A DNA stretch of 64,000 nt from Bacillus sp. J37. GTDB taxonomy: Bacteria > Bacillota > Bacilli > Bacillales > Bacillaceae. The stretch is from positions 29,223 through 93,222 of the forward strand of contig NZ_JAEK01000016.1 in assembly GCF_000518865.1 (NCBI RefSeq), given 5' to 3'. The notes beneath the pieces are model-generated. The model was not told the origin of the DNA, searched no databases, and saw only the letters and a program-made list of their open reading frames with translations. This document shows positions 33,974-42,897 of this stretch, one piece after another. Numbering within the stretch: the stretch's first letter is position 1; the number at the start of each line of letters is the position of its first letter. A program made the translations under genes and the position numbers.

Positions 33974-35239
33974 ATGAAAAGATTGTTTTCAATTACAATG
34001 ATCACAGTGTTAGTTTTATCAATCTTAAGTGCATGTAGCTCAAAAGGGAATGAAAGCGCTAATAGTAGTGAATCAGAGGACAAAATTACGGTTGAATTTT
34101 GGGGTCTTGATACTCAGAAACGTATATATGAACCAGTTATTGAGGATTTTGAAAAAGAGCATCCTGAAATTGACATCAGTTATTCGACTAGAACAGTTGA
34201 TGCTCATAAGGAGGGGTTAAAAGTTGCCGCTTCTTCTGATACAATGCCTGATGTCTGGTTTAACTGGGGAGGAACATTAGGTTCATTCTATCCGGAAAAC
34301 GGGTTGACACTTGATTTAACAGAACATGCTGAGCAAGGAAAATGGAATGAATTATATTTAGAGACTGCACTTGAATTAACAAAGTTTGAAGAGAAAATTA
34401 CCGGGGTACCTACAAAACTTGCAGGCTTAGGTATTTTCTATAGAAAAGATATTTTTGAAGAACAAGGTATTGAAGTACCAAAAACGTTTGACGAGTTTGA
34501 AGCAGTTATGGCGAAGTTAAAAGATAATAATATTACTCCTGTTTCAGTTGGAGGAAAATTCGGATGGCATACAATGAGATTTACTGAAGCAGTTCTAGAG
34601 CATTATGCAGGGCCTGAGTTAAAAGATCAGTTAATTAGCTTAGAACAATCCTGGGATAACCCAGCTGTTGAAGAAACTTACGCAAAATTAAAAGAGTGGG
34701 AAGGAAAAGGATATTTCCCGACAGGATTTATTACAGCAGATCCTAATGAAGCTAAGATGCCATTCTATAGTGGAGATGCTGCAATGCTATTAGAAGGACC
34801 TTGGTTTGATACTACTGCAACAGAGGATGAGTTTCCTTTAGAGAATATAGGTGTATTTCCGTTCCCAACTGATCAAGAACCTCAAAGGGTTTCTAGTTTT
34901 GTTGAGATGCTCCAAATAAATGGTCATGCATCGAAAGAAGTACAAGATGCGGCAGTAGAGTTTGCTTTATACGCAACATCTAAAGAAGTAATCGAAAAGT
35001 ATAAAGATAATTATGATTTTCCTGTAGCGGCAGCTGGAGTAGAAATTCCGGAAGAGTTTCCTAATGTACCTACACTTGTAGACTCTCTTAATGAGGGAGC
35101 ATTTGTCATTACTGACCAAGCATTACCTCAGGATCTAGTAGTTAAGTTTTTTGAAGCTCAAGATAATGTAATAACAGGTGAGTTTACACCAAAAGAAGCT
35201 GCCGAATTTTTACAAAAATCAGCAGAAGGGGTTAAATAG
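33974..35239 (+). CDS. extracellular sugar-binding lipoprotein (family 1)
   Basis: A 421-residue lipoprotein with lipobox LSAC near residue 21 and a Ser/Asn-rich linker. The family 1 (MalE/UgpB-like) fold is visible as VEFWGLDTQKRIYEPVIEDFEKEHPEI, GVPTKLAGLGIFYRKDIFEEQGI and AAMLLEGPWF. The start ATG follows AAGGGGAGATCCAA. Such proteins bind oligosaccharides or glycosides. A terminator separates it from the glycosidase gene, which may still be reached by read-through. Confidence 0.92.
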   Translation: MKRLFSITMITVLVLSILSACSSKGNESANSSESEDKITVEFWGLDTQKRIYEPVIEDFEKEHPEIDISYSTRTVDAHKEGLKVAASSDTMPDVWFNWGGTLGSFYPENGLTLDLTEHAEQGKWNELYLETALELTKFEEKITGVPTKLAGLGIFYRKDIFEEQGIEVPKTFDEFEAVMAKLKDNNITPVSVGGKFGWHTMRFTEAVLEHYAGPELKDQLISLEQSWDNPAVEETYAKLKEWEGKGYFPTGFITADPNEAKMPFYSGDAAMLLEGPWFDTTATEDEFPLENIGVFPFPTDQEPQRVSSFVEMLQINGHASKEVQDAAVEFALYATSKEVIEKYKDNYDFPVAAAGVEIPEEFPNVPTLVDSLNEGAFVITDQALPQDLVVKFFEAQDNVITGEFTPKEAAEFLQKSAEGVK

Positions 35240-35250
35240 TTAATTTTTTG

Positions 35251-35299
35251 AAATGGAAAAGGAACAATCACTTAACTAGTGCCTGTTCCTTTTCATTTT
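35251..35299 (+). terminator. terminator between binding-protein and glycosidase genes
   Basis: Arms AAATGGAAAAGGAACA and TGTTCCTTTTCATTT with one bulged G, then TTA. It sits 12 nt after the binding-protein stop. Confidence 0.7.
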
Positions 35300-35340
35300 A
35301 CAAGTACTTTACAATATCAATCTGGAGGGGAAATGTAAAG

Positions 35341-36813
35341 ATGGATAAACAGAAGAGTGTTGAGTGTTGGGATCGCTTTGAAGTTGAACTAGATGGACCT
35401 GATAATGGAAATCCGTTCATAGACATTAAATTAAGAGCGACATTTAGTATCGGTAATAGAGCGGTTACAGCAGATGGATTTTATGATGGAAACGGAAAAT
35501 ATAAGATACGATTTATGCCTGATACAGAAGGAGAATGGACGTTTACTACATATAGTAACAATTCTTCATTAAATGGGATAACGGGATCTTTTACAAGTAC
35601 TACTCCCGGGGAAAATAATCACGGACCCGTACAAGTATCAGATCAAACTCATTTTCAGTATGCAGATGGAACACCGTTTTACCCATTTGGTACAACTGCC
35701 TATGTATGGAATCATCAAGGAGAAGAGCTTGAAAATCAAACATTAGAATCATTAAAAAATGCTCCATTTAATAAGATTCGTATGTGTGTATTTCCAAAGC
35801 ATTATGATTATAACCTTCATGAACCAGTAGAGTTTGCTTTTGCAGGTTCTAAGGAGGAAGGTTTCGACTATACACTATTTAACCTTAGTTTTTTCCATAA
35901 ATTAGAAAAACAGATTGATGACTTGTGTAATATGGGGATTGAAACAGATTTAATCATTTTCCATCCGTATGATAGATGGGGCTTTTCAGACATGGGAAAA
36001 GAAGCAGATGATCGATATTTAACTTATTTAGTAGCACGATTAGCATCTTTCCGTAACATCTGGTGGTCATTTGCAAATGAATTTGATTTAATGAAAAGTA
36101 AAAAAATGGACGATTGGGACCGTTTCTTTAAACTTGTGCAGGAAAAAGATCCGGCACAGCATTTAAGATCCATTCATAACTGGCATCACCCGACCATTCA
36201 CTATCGTAATAATAACCATTGGTATGATCATAATAAGCCATGGGTCACTCATGCAAGTATCCAGCATCCTGATATGTTCTTTATTAAAGAGTGGCGTGAA
36301 ACCTTCCGGAAACCGATCATTAATGATGAATGTCGTTATGAAGGGGACATCAACCATGGATGGGGAAATATTACAGGTGAAAAAATGGTTGAGCTATTTT
36401 GGGATGGTGTGTGTAGTGGAGGATATGTGACACATGGCGAAACATATATGCATCCGGAAGGAATTATCTGGTGGTCTCATGGTGGGGAACTTCATGGAGA
36501 AAGTCCGGAAAGGATCGCCTTCTTAAGAAATATAGTAGAAGAAGGTCCTGCGAAAAGACTAACTCCTATTGATTTTAGCTGGGATGTTTCTGCGGGAATC
36601 GTTGATGATGAATATATCTTAGCTTATTTCGGACAAAGCAGGCCTTCGTTTAAACGATTGCCGCTCCCGAAAGGTAATCAATATAAAGTTGAGTTAATTG
36701 ATACCTGGGAAATGTCTATTACACCTTTAGAAGGTTTGTATACAGATGAGAGTCGTATTAACTTGCCTGGTAAACCGTATATGGCTTTAAGAATAACGAA
36801 GGTCTTATCATAA
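35341..36813 (+). CDS. DUF5060/DUF4038-type (apiosidase-like) glycoside hydrolase
   Basis: A 490-residue intracellular enzyme without a signal peptide. An N-terminal DUF5060-type beta domain (about 1-90: KLRATFSIGNRAVTADGFYDG, FMPDTEGEWTFTTYS) precedes a TIM-barrel domain (FYPFGTTAYVW; candidate acid/base Glu in WWSFANEFDL; candidate nucleophile Glu in IINDECRYEG) and a C-terminal beta domain. The barrel belongs to the DUF4038-like group that includes apiosidases; the actual activity is not shown. The ATG at 35341 follows GGAGGGG. The gene converges with a LacI paralogue of the isomerase-operon repressor. Confidence 0.8.
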   Translation: MDKQKSVECWDRFEVELDGPDNGNPFIDIKLRATFSIGNRAVTADGFYDGNGKYKIRFMPDTEGEWTFTTYSNNSSLNGITGSFTSTTPGENNHGPVQVSDQTHFQYADGTPFYPFGTTAYVWNHQGEELENQTLESLKNAPFNKIRMCVFPKHYDYNLHEPVEFAFAGSKEEGFDYTLFNLSFFHKLEKQIDDLCNMGIETDLIIFHPYDRWGFSDMGKEADDRYLTYLVARLASFRNIWWSFANEFDLMKSKKMDDWDRFFKLVQEKDPAQHLRSIHNWHHPTIHYRNNNHWYDHNKPWVTHASIQHPDMFFIKEWRETFRKPIINDECRYEGDINHGWGNITGEKMVELFWDGVCSGGYVTHGETYMHPEGIIWWSHGGELHGESPERIAFLRNIVEEGPAKRLTPIDFSWDVSAGIVDDEYILAYFGQSRPSFKRLPLPKGNQYKVELIDTWEMSITPLEGLYTDESRINLPGKPYMALRITKVLS

Positions 36814-36824
36814 GTAGAGAATAT

Positions 36825-36873
36825 AATAAGGAGGATGATTAATGGGATTGGCCATATAATCATCCTCCTTATT
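36825..36873. terminator. bidirectional terminator between glycosidase and LacI-2
   Basis: Perfect 15-bp arms AATAAGGAGGATGAT (36825-36839) and ATCATCCTCCTTATT (36859-36873). It serves convergent genes. A decayed copy lies at 17130-17174. Confidence 0.9.
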
Positions 36874-36886
36874 TCATTCTCTATCA

Positions 36887-37924
36887 TTATTCATCTAAAG
36901 CCTTACAAGACTTTCTTATGATTAAATCTGTATCAACAAAAATTTTGATTTTATCTGTATCATTGTGGTCAATTTCTCTAATTAACTGTTCAATCGCCAG
37001 TAATGCTATTTTATCCTTTTTGACATGTATGGTTGTAAGCTCAGGAGTGATAACTTGAGATTCAAAAATATTATCGAAGCCGATAATTGAAATATCTTCT
37101 GGCACCTTAAGTCCTAGTTCGCTTAAGGATTTTATCGTACTAATGGCCATATAATCAGCTTCACAGAACAAAGCCGTAGGTAATTGATTAAGACGATTTT
37201 TTATTTTATCTTTAAAAACCTCTTGTGACGAAATGACAGTTGGTGAAATGGAGAAAAAATTATTATCATTAATTTTTAAATGACTATCAGATATGGCTTG
37301 GAGAAATCCCTTTTTTCTCATATCAAAGTTGTACATTCTCGCTTGTGATTCCACATATCCAATATTTTGATGCCCTAATTCCACTAAATATTTTCCTGCT
37401 TGATAAGCTCCGTAAACGTTGTTCATTACAACAAAATTTACATCTAATGTTTCGAAATTAGTATCTAATACAACTAAATTTGGTTGTATAGAAGAAACAA
37501 GTTTAATTTGTTCCGGTCTTAAGTTAGTACCTAATAACAAAATACCGGCTGATTTTTGTTCCCTCTCAAGTCTGGATATTTCTTCATCCAGTTTATCTAT
37601 ATTTATTGATGAAACAATAAGTGAATATCCGCTGGCACTTATTTGCTTTTCAATAGTGTTAATTAATTCTGTGAAAAATGGAAGTGATTCATATTGTTCT
37701 GTAACGATGCCTTCATTCGTACATGCAACAAATCTTAATAATTTTGAATGTGAGTGAAAATACTGATCAGCCTTAATAATTGGGCGAGGGATATATCCAT
37801 GATCATGGGCGATTTTTAATATTTTGTCACGAGTTTCTTGACTCACCCCAGGTTTTCCGTTTAACGCTAAAGAAACAGCAGACTTAGAAACGTTTGCTAA
37901 TTTAGCGATATCATCTATTTTCAT
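36887..37924 (-). CDS. LacI-family transcriptional regulator (copy 2)
   Basis: A 345-residue repressor with helix-turn-helix IAKLANVSKSAVSLALNG identical to copy 1, a IPRP hinge and a sugar-binding domain (IIGFDNIFESQVITPELTTI). I start at ATG 37924 behind TAGGTGTACC; a GTG four codons upstream is in that site. Identical recognition helices suggest both copies bind the same ACTAAAC-type operators, which would link the glycosidase region with the isomerase-transketolase operon. Confidence 0.9.
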   Translation of the reverse strand: MKIDDIAKLANVSKSAVSLALNGKPGVSQETRDKILKIAHDHGYIPRPIIKADQYFHSHSKLLRFVACTNEGIVTEQYESLPFFTELINTIEKQISASGYSLIVSSINIDKLDEEISRLEREQKSAGILLLGTNLRPEQIKLVSSIQPNLVVLDTNFETLDVNFVVMNNVYGAYQAGKYLVELGHQNIGYVESQARMYNFDMRKKGFLQAISDSHLKINDNNFFSISPTVISSQEVFKDKIKNRLNQLPTALFCEADYMAISTIKSLSELGLKVPEDISIIGFDNIFESQVITPELTTIHVKKDKIALLAIEQLIREIDHNDTDKIKIFVDTDLIIRKSCKALDE

Positions 37925-37936
37925 AAAAAGGTACAC

Positions 37937-38030
37937 CTACTTAAAGTTTAGTCTATTTTGTTAGATAAATTATTTAACCTAAATTATACCATAAGTTAAA
38001 TTGTTTTAGTGGGAGTTTAGTTTGAAGACT
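37937..38030 (-). promoter_or_regulatory. lacI-2 promoter region with ACTAAAC boxes
   Basis: Minus strand: AAACTAAACTCCCACTAAAA precedes a TATAAT -10 box, and another ACTAAAC lies between promoter and gene. The boxes share the half-site seen in the operators at 18416 and 18605. Confidence 0.55.
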
Positions 38031-38037
38031 GCCAATA

Positions 38038-38082
38038 ATAACTACCCCTATTTCCTGCAGAAAAGGAAATAGGGGTAGTTAT
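38038..38082. terminator. strong hairpin after nucleoside hydrolase gene
   Basis: Long perfect arms ATAACTACCCCTATTTCC and GGAAATAGGGGTAGTTAT, next to the minus-strand stop codon. Flanking T runs are short, but the stem is very stable. Confidence 0.75.
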
Positions 38083-39041
38083 TATCCGTAATGTAATTTT
38101 AATTTAGCGTACATATCTTGTAACGTAAAAGTAGAATCAACAAAATGATACCAACGAATCAAGCGCTCTTTTTGATAATGAACATATCGCATATCAGAAG
38201 TTATTCTAGGTGCAGGCTTCATCTCGTATCCATACTGATGATCATCCAAAAGTAAACTAACGATTGGAGAGTCTCCTAAATGCCACATTTCGCCTTTTGG
38301 CCATCCTTCAAAATCTTTAGGATCAATTTCCTTACCGTCCTGTTTAGCGTGTTCGATCATATTAGGAATATATTTATCTACCATGTCAAAGTTGAAGTCT
38401 ATTAGTTGTTGATACAGGTATGCGCCAATTTCTCCGTAAGGTTTAACATTAACAGCTAATTCTGCAATGCTCACACGCATAAGCTTATAAACGTTTTGTG
38501 GAATGACCCATAATGGAATAGGTGAACGGAAAATGACATTTGCTGCATTGATATCATTCATTAAGTTAAATTCAAATTCTCCTTCCGGCCAGGCACCGCA
38601 GCCAATCCAAAGTGCTGTCAGTTTGTCTGCGATTGCAGGTTCCTTCATGTAGGCTGCTGCTAAATCAGTGACAGGCCCTAAGAACGCAACATATAAAGGA
38701 CTTGGATCATCCTTCATTGCTTCACGGATAATGAAATCAGCACCTTCTGATAATTGAGGCGTCTCTTCATCAGGCATTGCATTTACTGCTCCTTTATACA
38801 CATCTACCTCGTCTCGAAGGTTCATAATATCTAAAACCTTGATCACTTCTTCATAGCTTTCTACCATAGAATATTCTGTTCGGTGTTTACCGAAATGGGC
38901 AGCTATTATTCCATCAATTTTAAAACGAGGTGTTAATAATGCGTGCACAATAGCAAATTGATCATCGGCTTCATTTTTAGCATCCGTATTAATAATTAAA
39001 CGAATTTTCTTAGATTCAGGAATATCAAATGGATGTTTCAT
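38082..39041 (-). CDS. inosine/uridine-type nucleoside hydrolase family protein
   Basis: A 319-residue protein with the nucleoside-hydrolase Asp cluster in a variant form (NTDAKNEADDQFAIVHALL, about residues 18-36), YVAFLGPVTDLAAAY, and EFNLMNDINAANVIF, which resembles the EFN...D substrate loop. The family cleaves N-ribosides, but several members act on other furanosides or are uncharacterised. I start at ATG 39041 behind AAAGGGGGATTTATCT. It is divergent from sensor kinase 2. It is the second nucleoside-hydrolase-fold protein in this glycoside region. Confidence 0.83.
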   Translation of the reverse strand: MKHPFDIPESKKIRLIINTDAKNEADDQFAIVHALLTPRFKIDGIIAAHFGKHRTEYSMVESYEEVIKVLDIMNLRDEVDVYKGAVNAMPDEETPQLSEGADFIIREAMKDDPSPLYVAFLGPVTDLAAAYMKEPAIADKLTALWIGCGAWPEGEFEFNLMNDINAANVIFRSPIPLWVIPQNVYKLMRVSIAELAVNVKPYGEIGAYLYQQLIDFNFDMVDKYIPNMIEHAKQDGKEIDPKDFEGWPKGEMWHLGDSPIVSLLLDDHQYGYEMKPAPRITSDMRYVHYQKERLIRWYHFVDSTFTLQDMYAKLKLHYG

Positions 39042-39130
39042 AGATAAATCCCCCTTTAGAGTACGATATATATAAATTTTAACAGCGAATGTAAGTGTAT
39101 TCAATAAAAAAAATTAGTTAAAATCACATA

Positions 39131-39165
39131 TTTTTAGTTATTATTTATATTATAATAACTAAAAA
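39131..39165. repeat. perfect AT-rich inverted repeat in divergent promoter region
   Basis: Arms TTTTTAGTTATTAT (39131-39144) and ATAATAACTAAAAA (39152-39165), 14 bp each with a 7-nt centre. It lies between two divergent genes, so an operator is more likely than a terminator. The TAGTTA/TAACTA core is not the same as the LacI boxes. The rest of 39042-39385 is very AT-rich and holds no gene. Confidence 0.6.
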
Positions 39166-39385
39166 AATGGAAATTTTGTTGAGTGTAATAATTTAAGTGT
39201 TATATAATATAAAAAAATAAATCTATTTATATAAAAAAATTTATAAGATTTAAGTTCTTTTAAGGATAAGTTTTTAAGTAATTGTTAGAAAATTTTGTCA
39301 ATTAGTGTATAATAAAAAATACTCAGTTATCCATGGGTATTTTTACCTTGTTTGGGTTAGATTCTATTACTCGGGGGCATAAGCA

Positions 39386-41107
39386 ATGCGAAAGATAAAA
39401 CCAGTCTTTAACTCCTTACTTTTTAAGCTATTCTTGGCAGTTTTTGCAGTAATTGGGCCGCTTCTCATCGTCTTAGTTGTTAATCAATATTATTCAGTAT
39501 CTGTTATCCGTAACCAAGTAGCTCAATCGAATAAAAATATGCTGAATATATATATGGGTGAAATTGATCGAAACCTGGAAATAGTTGAAAAATATCTGTA
39601 TCAACTTTCTCAAGATAACAGTGATCTAGCTTATTATCAATCGAGAGAGCAACATGATTTTAATGAGTTTCTTCAAGCAAAACTTCGTTTGAATAATACC
39701 TTACACTCTAATGCGGATTTTTACGGAGCTATCGATTCTGTTTTTGTGTACACAAGTGCTTATGATGACTTTTTAAATACACAAACATTTGGAAGTGATT
39801 TATTGGAAAGAGACTCAGCTAAGGATGAAATTTTACAATTTATAAGAACAAAGCCAGAACCACTTCAATATGGTCATTGGAGAATACTAGAAGGGAAGGA
39901 TCGGAATTATCTTTTGTACTATATTAAAAATGAAAATATTTATGTGGGTGCTTGGGTTGATATTGACAAGTTAATCATACCTTTTAAGCATCTTGATTTT
40001 GGCGACACGGGTAGGGCTTTAATAGCGAATTCTTCATTTGAACCTTTAACAAGTAAACCGTTCGTAGAAAAGGAAGGGATCGATATTTCATTCAAGAAAA
40101 ATATGTATGCGGTTTCAGGTGATGACGAACCGTTTATTGTCATGAAGGAGCATTCGAATAAAGGTGATTTCTATTTATTTGCGCTCATACCAGAAAGCAA
40201 GATTCTAGAACAATTACCATTTCTATATAAAATATCATCAGTGTTTATATTTATTTCCATCCTGTTTTTATCATTCTTTTTGTTTATCATGAGGAAGATT
40301 TTTCTTCAACCAATTTCTCAACTTGTATTTGCGATGAAGAAACTTCGTAAGGGGGACTTAGATATCAGACTCCCCGGAAGGCATAGTTCTACAGAGTTTG
40401 CCGTTTTGAATGAAACATTTAACCATATGATCTCGGAAATAAAAGATTTAAAAATTAATATTTATGAAGAAAAATTGAATCATCAGCGAGCAGAATTAAA
40501 ACATTTACAGCTACAAATTAATCCACACTTTTTTCTTAACTCGTTAAATATTATCTATAATTTGGCAACGGTAAAGGATTATGCAGTCATTCAAGAAATG
40601 GCAAAGTGTTTAGCAAATTATTTCCGTTTCATGTTTAAAAGTAATTCATATTTCGTTCGTTTAAAAGATGAAATCATGCATACTGATAACTATTTAAAAA
40701 TTCAGCAGCTACGTTACCCAGATTCGTTTGTATACACGATTCAAACACCTACTGAGTTAGCAGAGTGTAAAATACCTCCGCTCGTGATTCAAACCTTGGT
40801 TGAAAATTCAATCAAGCATGCGTTTACTATGGATGAACCAATAAACATTTCAATAGTAGTTGTACAAGAAAATAATGAATTCATTTCAATAAAGGTACAA
40901 GATACAGGGGAAGGCTTCCCTGAAGAAGTGTTAAATAGTTTAGAAAATGATGAAGTATTAATGACTGACGAAGGAGAACGTATTGGTATCTGGAATATAA
41001 AAAGAAGACTCAATTTGTTATATAAAGATCAAACAGACATTCATTTCTCAAATGAACATGGTAAAGGAGCAACTGTCATTATAAGATTGCCGATTGAAAT
41101 CATGTAA
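39386..41107 (+). CDS. YesM-type sensor histidine kinase (pair 2)
   Basis: A 573-residue membrane kinase. The first membrane segment is near residues 12-32 (LFKLFLAVFAVIGPLLIVLVV). An extracellular domain of about 250 residues, a second segment (VFIFISILFLSFFLFIM) and a HAMP domain follow. The histidine-kinase box is LQINPHFFLNSLN (His381), and the ATPase domain shows VENSIKHAF and GEGFP. The start ATG is behind CGGGGGCATAAGC. It is followed 20 nt later by its regulator and then the LplABC-type transporter, which it likely controls. Confidence 0.92.
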   Translation: MRKIKPVFNSLLFKLFLAVFAVIGPLLIVLVVNQYYSVSVIRNQVAQSNKNMLNIYMGEIDRNLEIVEKYLYQLSQDNSDLAYYQSREQHDFNEFLQAKLRLNNTLHSNADFYGAIDSVFVYTSAYDDFLNTQTFGSDLLERDSAKDEILQFIRTKPEPLQYGHWRILEGKDRNYLLYYIKNENIYVGAWVDIDKLIIPFKHLDFGDTGRALIANSSFEPLTSKPFVEKEGIDISFKKNMYAVSGDDEPFIVMKEHSNKGDFYLFALIPESKILEQLPFLYKISSVFIFISILFLSFFLFIMRKIFLQPISQLVFAMKKLRKGDLDIRLPGRHSSTEFAVLNETFNHMISEIKDLKINIYEEKLNHQRAELKHLQLQINPHFFLNSLNIIYNLATVKDYAVIQEMAKCLANYFRFMFKSNSYFVRLKDEIMHTDNYLKIQQLRYPDSFVYTIQTPTELAECKIPPLVIQTLVENSIKHAFTMDEPINISIVVVQENNEFISIKVQDTGEGFPEEVLNSLENDEVLMTDEGERIGIWNIKRRLNLLYKDQTDIHFSNEHGKGATVIIRLPIEIM

Positions 41108-41127
41108 ATAGGTGAATAGGGGGATCA

Positions 41128-42756
41128 ATGATGGAAAAGTTTCAAGTGTTAATTGTTGACGATGAAGTTCACTCTATTAGAGGAGTTCAGGCTGGTGTAA
41201 ATTGGGCAAATCTAAATATAGCAAACATTTTTACTGCTACCAGTATGACGAAAGCACAAGAAATGTTTATGAAACACGATATTGATCTTCTTTTATGTGA
41301 TATTGAAATGCCAAAAGGGTCAGGGCTAGATTTACTAAAATGGGTTCGAGAAAACTATCCAAGAACAGAGGCGATCTTTTTAACCTGTCATTCAGATTTT
41401 ACATACGCAAAAAAAGCACTTGAATTAAATAGCTTTAATTATTTATTAAAGCCTGTAGATTATCGGGAACTTGAAAATGAAGTCGAAAAAGCATTTGAAA
41501 AGATTAATAAAGTACAAAAAGAGCAAAAAGTACATGAATCATATCTCAAATTTGAGAAAACTCACCGCACTGTGGTTGAGGAGCGTTTTTGGTTAGATTT
41601 GATTGAACAAGTTGTTCCATCTTCTTTATCGGATATTAATCAGCATATGGAAAAATTCGATATTTCATATGCTAAATACAAAGTATTTTTACCAATACTT
41701 GTTCATGTACAATCTTTAGAGAAAGAGCTTTCCATTAAAGATGAAAAAATGTTAGAGTATGCTTTGAAAAATGGTCTAAAAGAAGCTGTCGAGGATCAAG
41801 ATATCGACATCCATCTTCCGATTATCTCTCTAGATCGTGGACAAGTATTAATGATACTTCCACAGACAGGTACAATAAATAAAGCGTATCTTTTCGAGAA
41901 ATGTAATGAGTTTATTTCAAAATTTTCAACGTTTTTTTCATGTGAGTTATGTTGTTATATCGGTACACAAGTTCAAATACAGGAAGTAGTTAGTATGGTT
42001 GCTAAATTACTAGAAATAAATCGAAATAATGTAACCCTTAAAAATCAAACAATTGAATATCGAAATATAGTAACAGGAGATTGCTATGTTCCTCCTATTC
42101 CAGTTGACTCATGGATTTATTTATTAAAGAAATGTTCTTTTAAAAGATTTGAAGAAGAGATTTGTGAGTATTTCCTTGTGTGGAAAAAGGAAGAGCGTAA
42201 AATTACTGCACATTCACTTTATTTATTTTATCAAGATTTCCTTCAAATTATTTTCTATGTGTTACAAGAAAAAGGGGTTCTAGCAAATGAAGTTTTTTCA
42301 AATAAGATGTTGATTGAAACCCCTGAGAAGATTTTGCGCTCATTATGTTCACTTGAAGAATGGGTACTTTATATCGTGGATGTTGTCGCAAATAAAATGC
42401 AGTCTCCACAGGATAAGGGTTGTGTCGTAGAAAAGGTTATTCATTTTATCAACAATAATCTTGGCGAACAGCGATTGTCCCGCCAAGATATTGCGAATCA
42501 TGTTTATTTAAATCCGGATTATTTAACAAGAGTATTCAAAAAACAAACAGGATTATCTATTTCAGATTTCATGCAGCATCAGCGATTAGAATATGCAAAG
42601 AAATTATTAGAAGAATCAGACCTTCCTGTAAGTGAAGTTGCACTTAAAGCAGGGTATTCTAATTTTTCTTATTTTTCAACGATTTTCAAAAAAATGGTTC
42701 ATGCAACACCTGTTGAGTATAGAAAAGAAAAGTCGCGTCTAGAAAAGTCGGAATAG
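41128..42756 (+). CDS. YesN-type response regulator, AraC-type DNA binding (pair 2)
   Basis: A 542-residue regulator. The receiver domain has Asp58 in LLLCDIEMP and Lys in YLLKP, a middle region of about 300 residues follows, and the C-terminal AraC domain reads LSRQDIANHVYLNPDYLTRVFK and EVALKAGYSNFSYFSTIFKK. The start is ATG-ATG behind AGGGGGATCA. Gene order kinase-regulator-binding protein-permeases is the standard arrangement for glycoside-responsive systems of this type. Confidence 0.92.
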   Translation: MMEKFQVLIVDDEVHSIRGVQAGVNWANLNIANIFTATSMTKAQEMFMKHDIDLLLCDIEMPKGSGLDLLKWVRENYPRTEAIFLTCHSDFTYAKKALELNSFNYLLKPVDYRELENEVEKAFEKINKVQKEQKVHESYLKFEKTHRTVVEERFWLDLIEQVVPSSLSDINQHMEKFDISYAKYKVFLPILVHVQSLEKELSIKDEKMLEYALKNGLKEAVEDQDIDIHLPIISLDRGQVLMILPQTGTINKAYLFEKCNEFISKFSTFFSCELCCYIGTQVQIQEVVSMVAKLLEINRNNVTLKNQTIEYRNIVTGDCYVPPIPVDSWIYLLKKCSFKRFEEEICEYFLVWKKEERKITAHSLYLFYQDFLQIIFYVLQEKGVLANEVFSNKMLIETPEKILRSLCSLEEWVLYIVDVVANKMQSPQDKGCVVEKVIHFINNNLGEQRLSRQDIANHVYLNPDYLTRVFKKQTGLSISDFMQHQRLEYAKKLLEESDLPVSEVALKAGYSNFSYFSTIFKKMVHATPVEYRKEKSRLEKSE

Positions 42757-42820
42757 TGAAATTAACTAGTCGTATTTTTGGTAGGTGAATATTGATTATT
42801 CACCTTAAAATATAAATATA

Positions 42821-42862
42821 ACAAAATTGTAAGCGTTTATATTTAAGCGCTTACAATTTTGT
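42821..42862. promoter_or_regulatory. perfect inverted repeat containing two cre-like halves
   Basis: Arms ACAAAATTGTAAGCG (42821-42835) and CGCTTACAATTTTGT (42848-42862), 15 bp perfect with a 12-nt centre, 35 nt before the binding-protein gene. Each arm carries a TGTAAGCG core like cre sites in this window. It could be a double CcpA site, another operator or an RNA hairpin. A smaller hairpin (AGGTGAATA/TATTCACCT, 42783-42805) precedes it. Confidence 0.65.
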
Positions 42863-42897
42863 GTAAGAGTTGTAAAAACAAAGGGGGAAAGAAACAA

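Noticed and set aside
39131..39165. Inverted repeat as a Rho-independent terminator
   Set aside because: It lies between two divergent genes and has no G or C pairing in the stem beyond one pair, so termination is not expected there.
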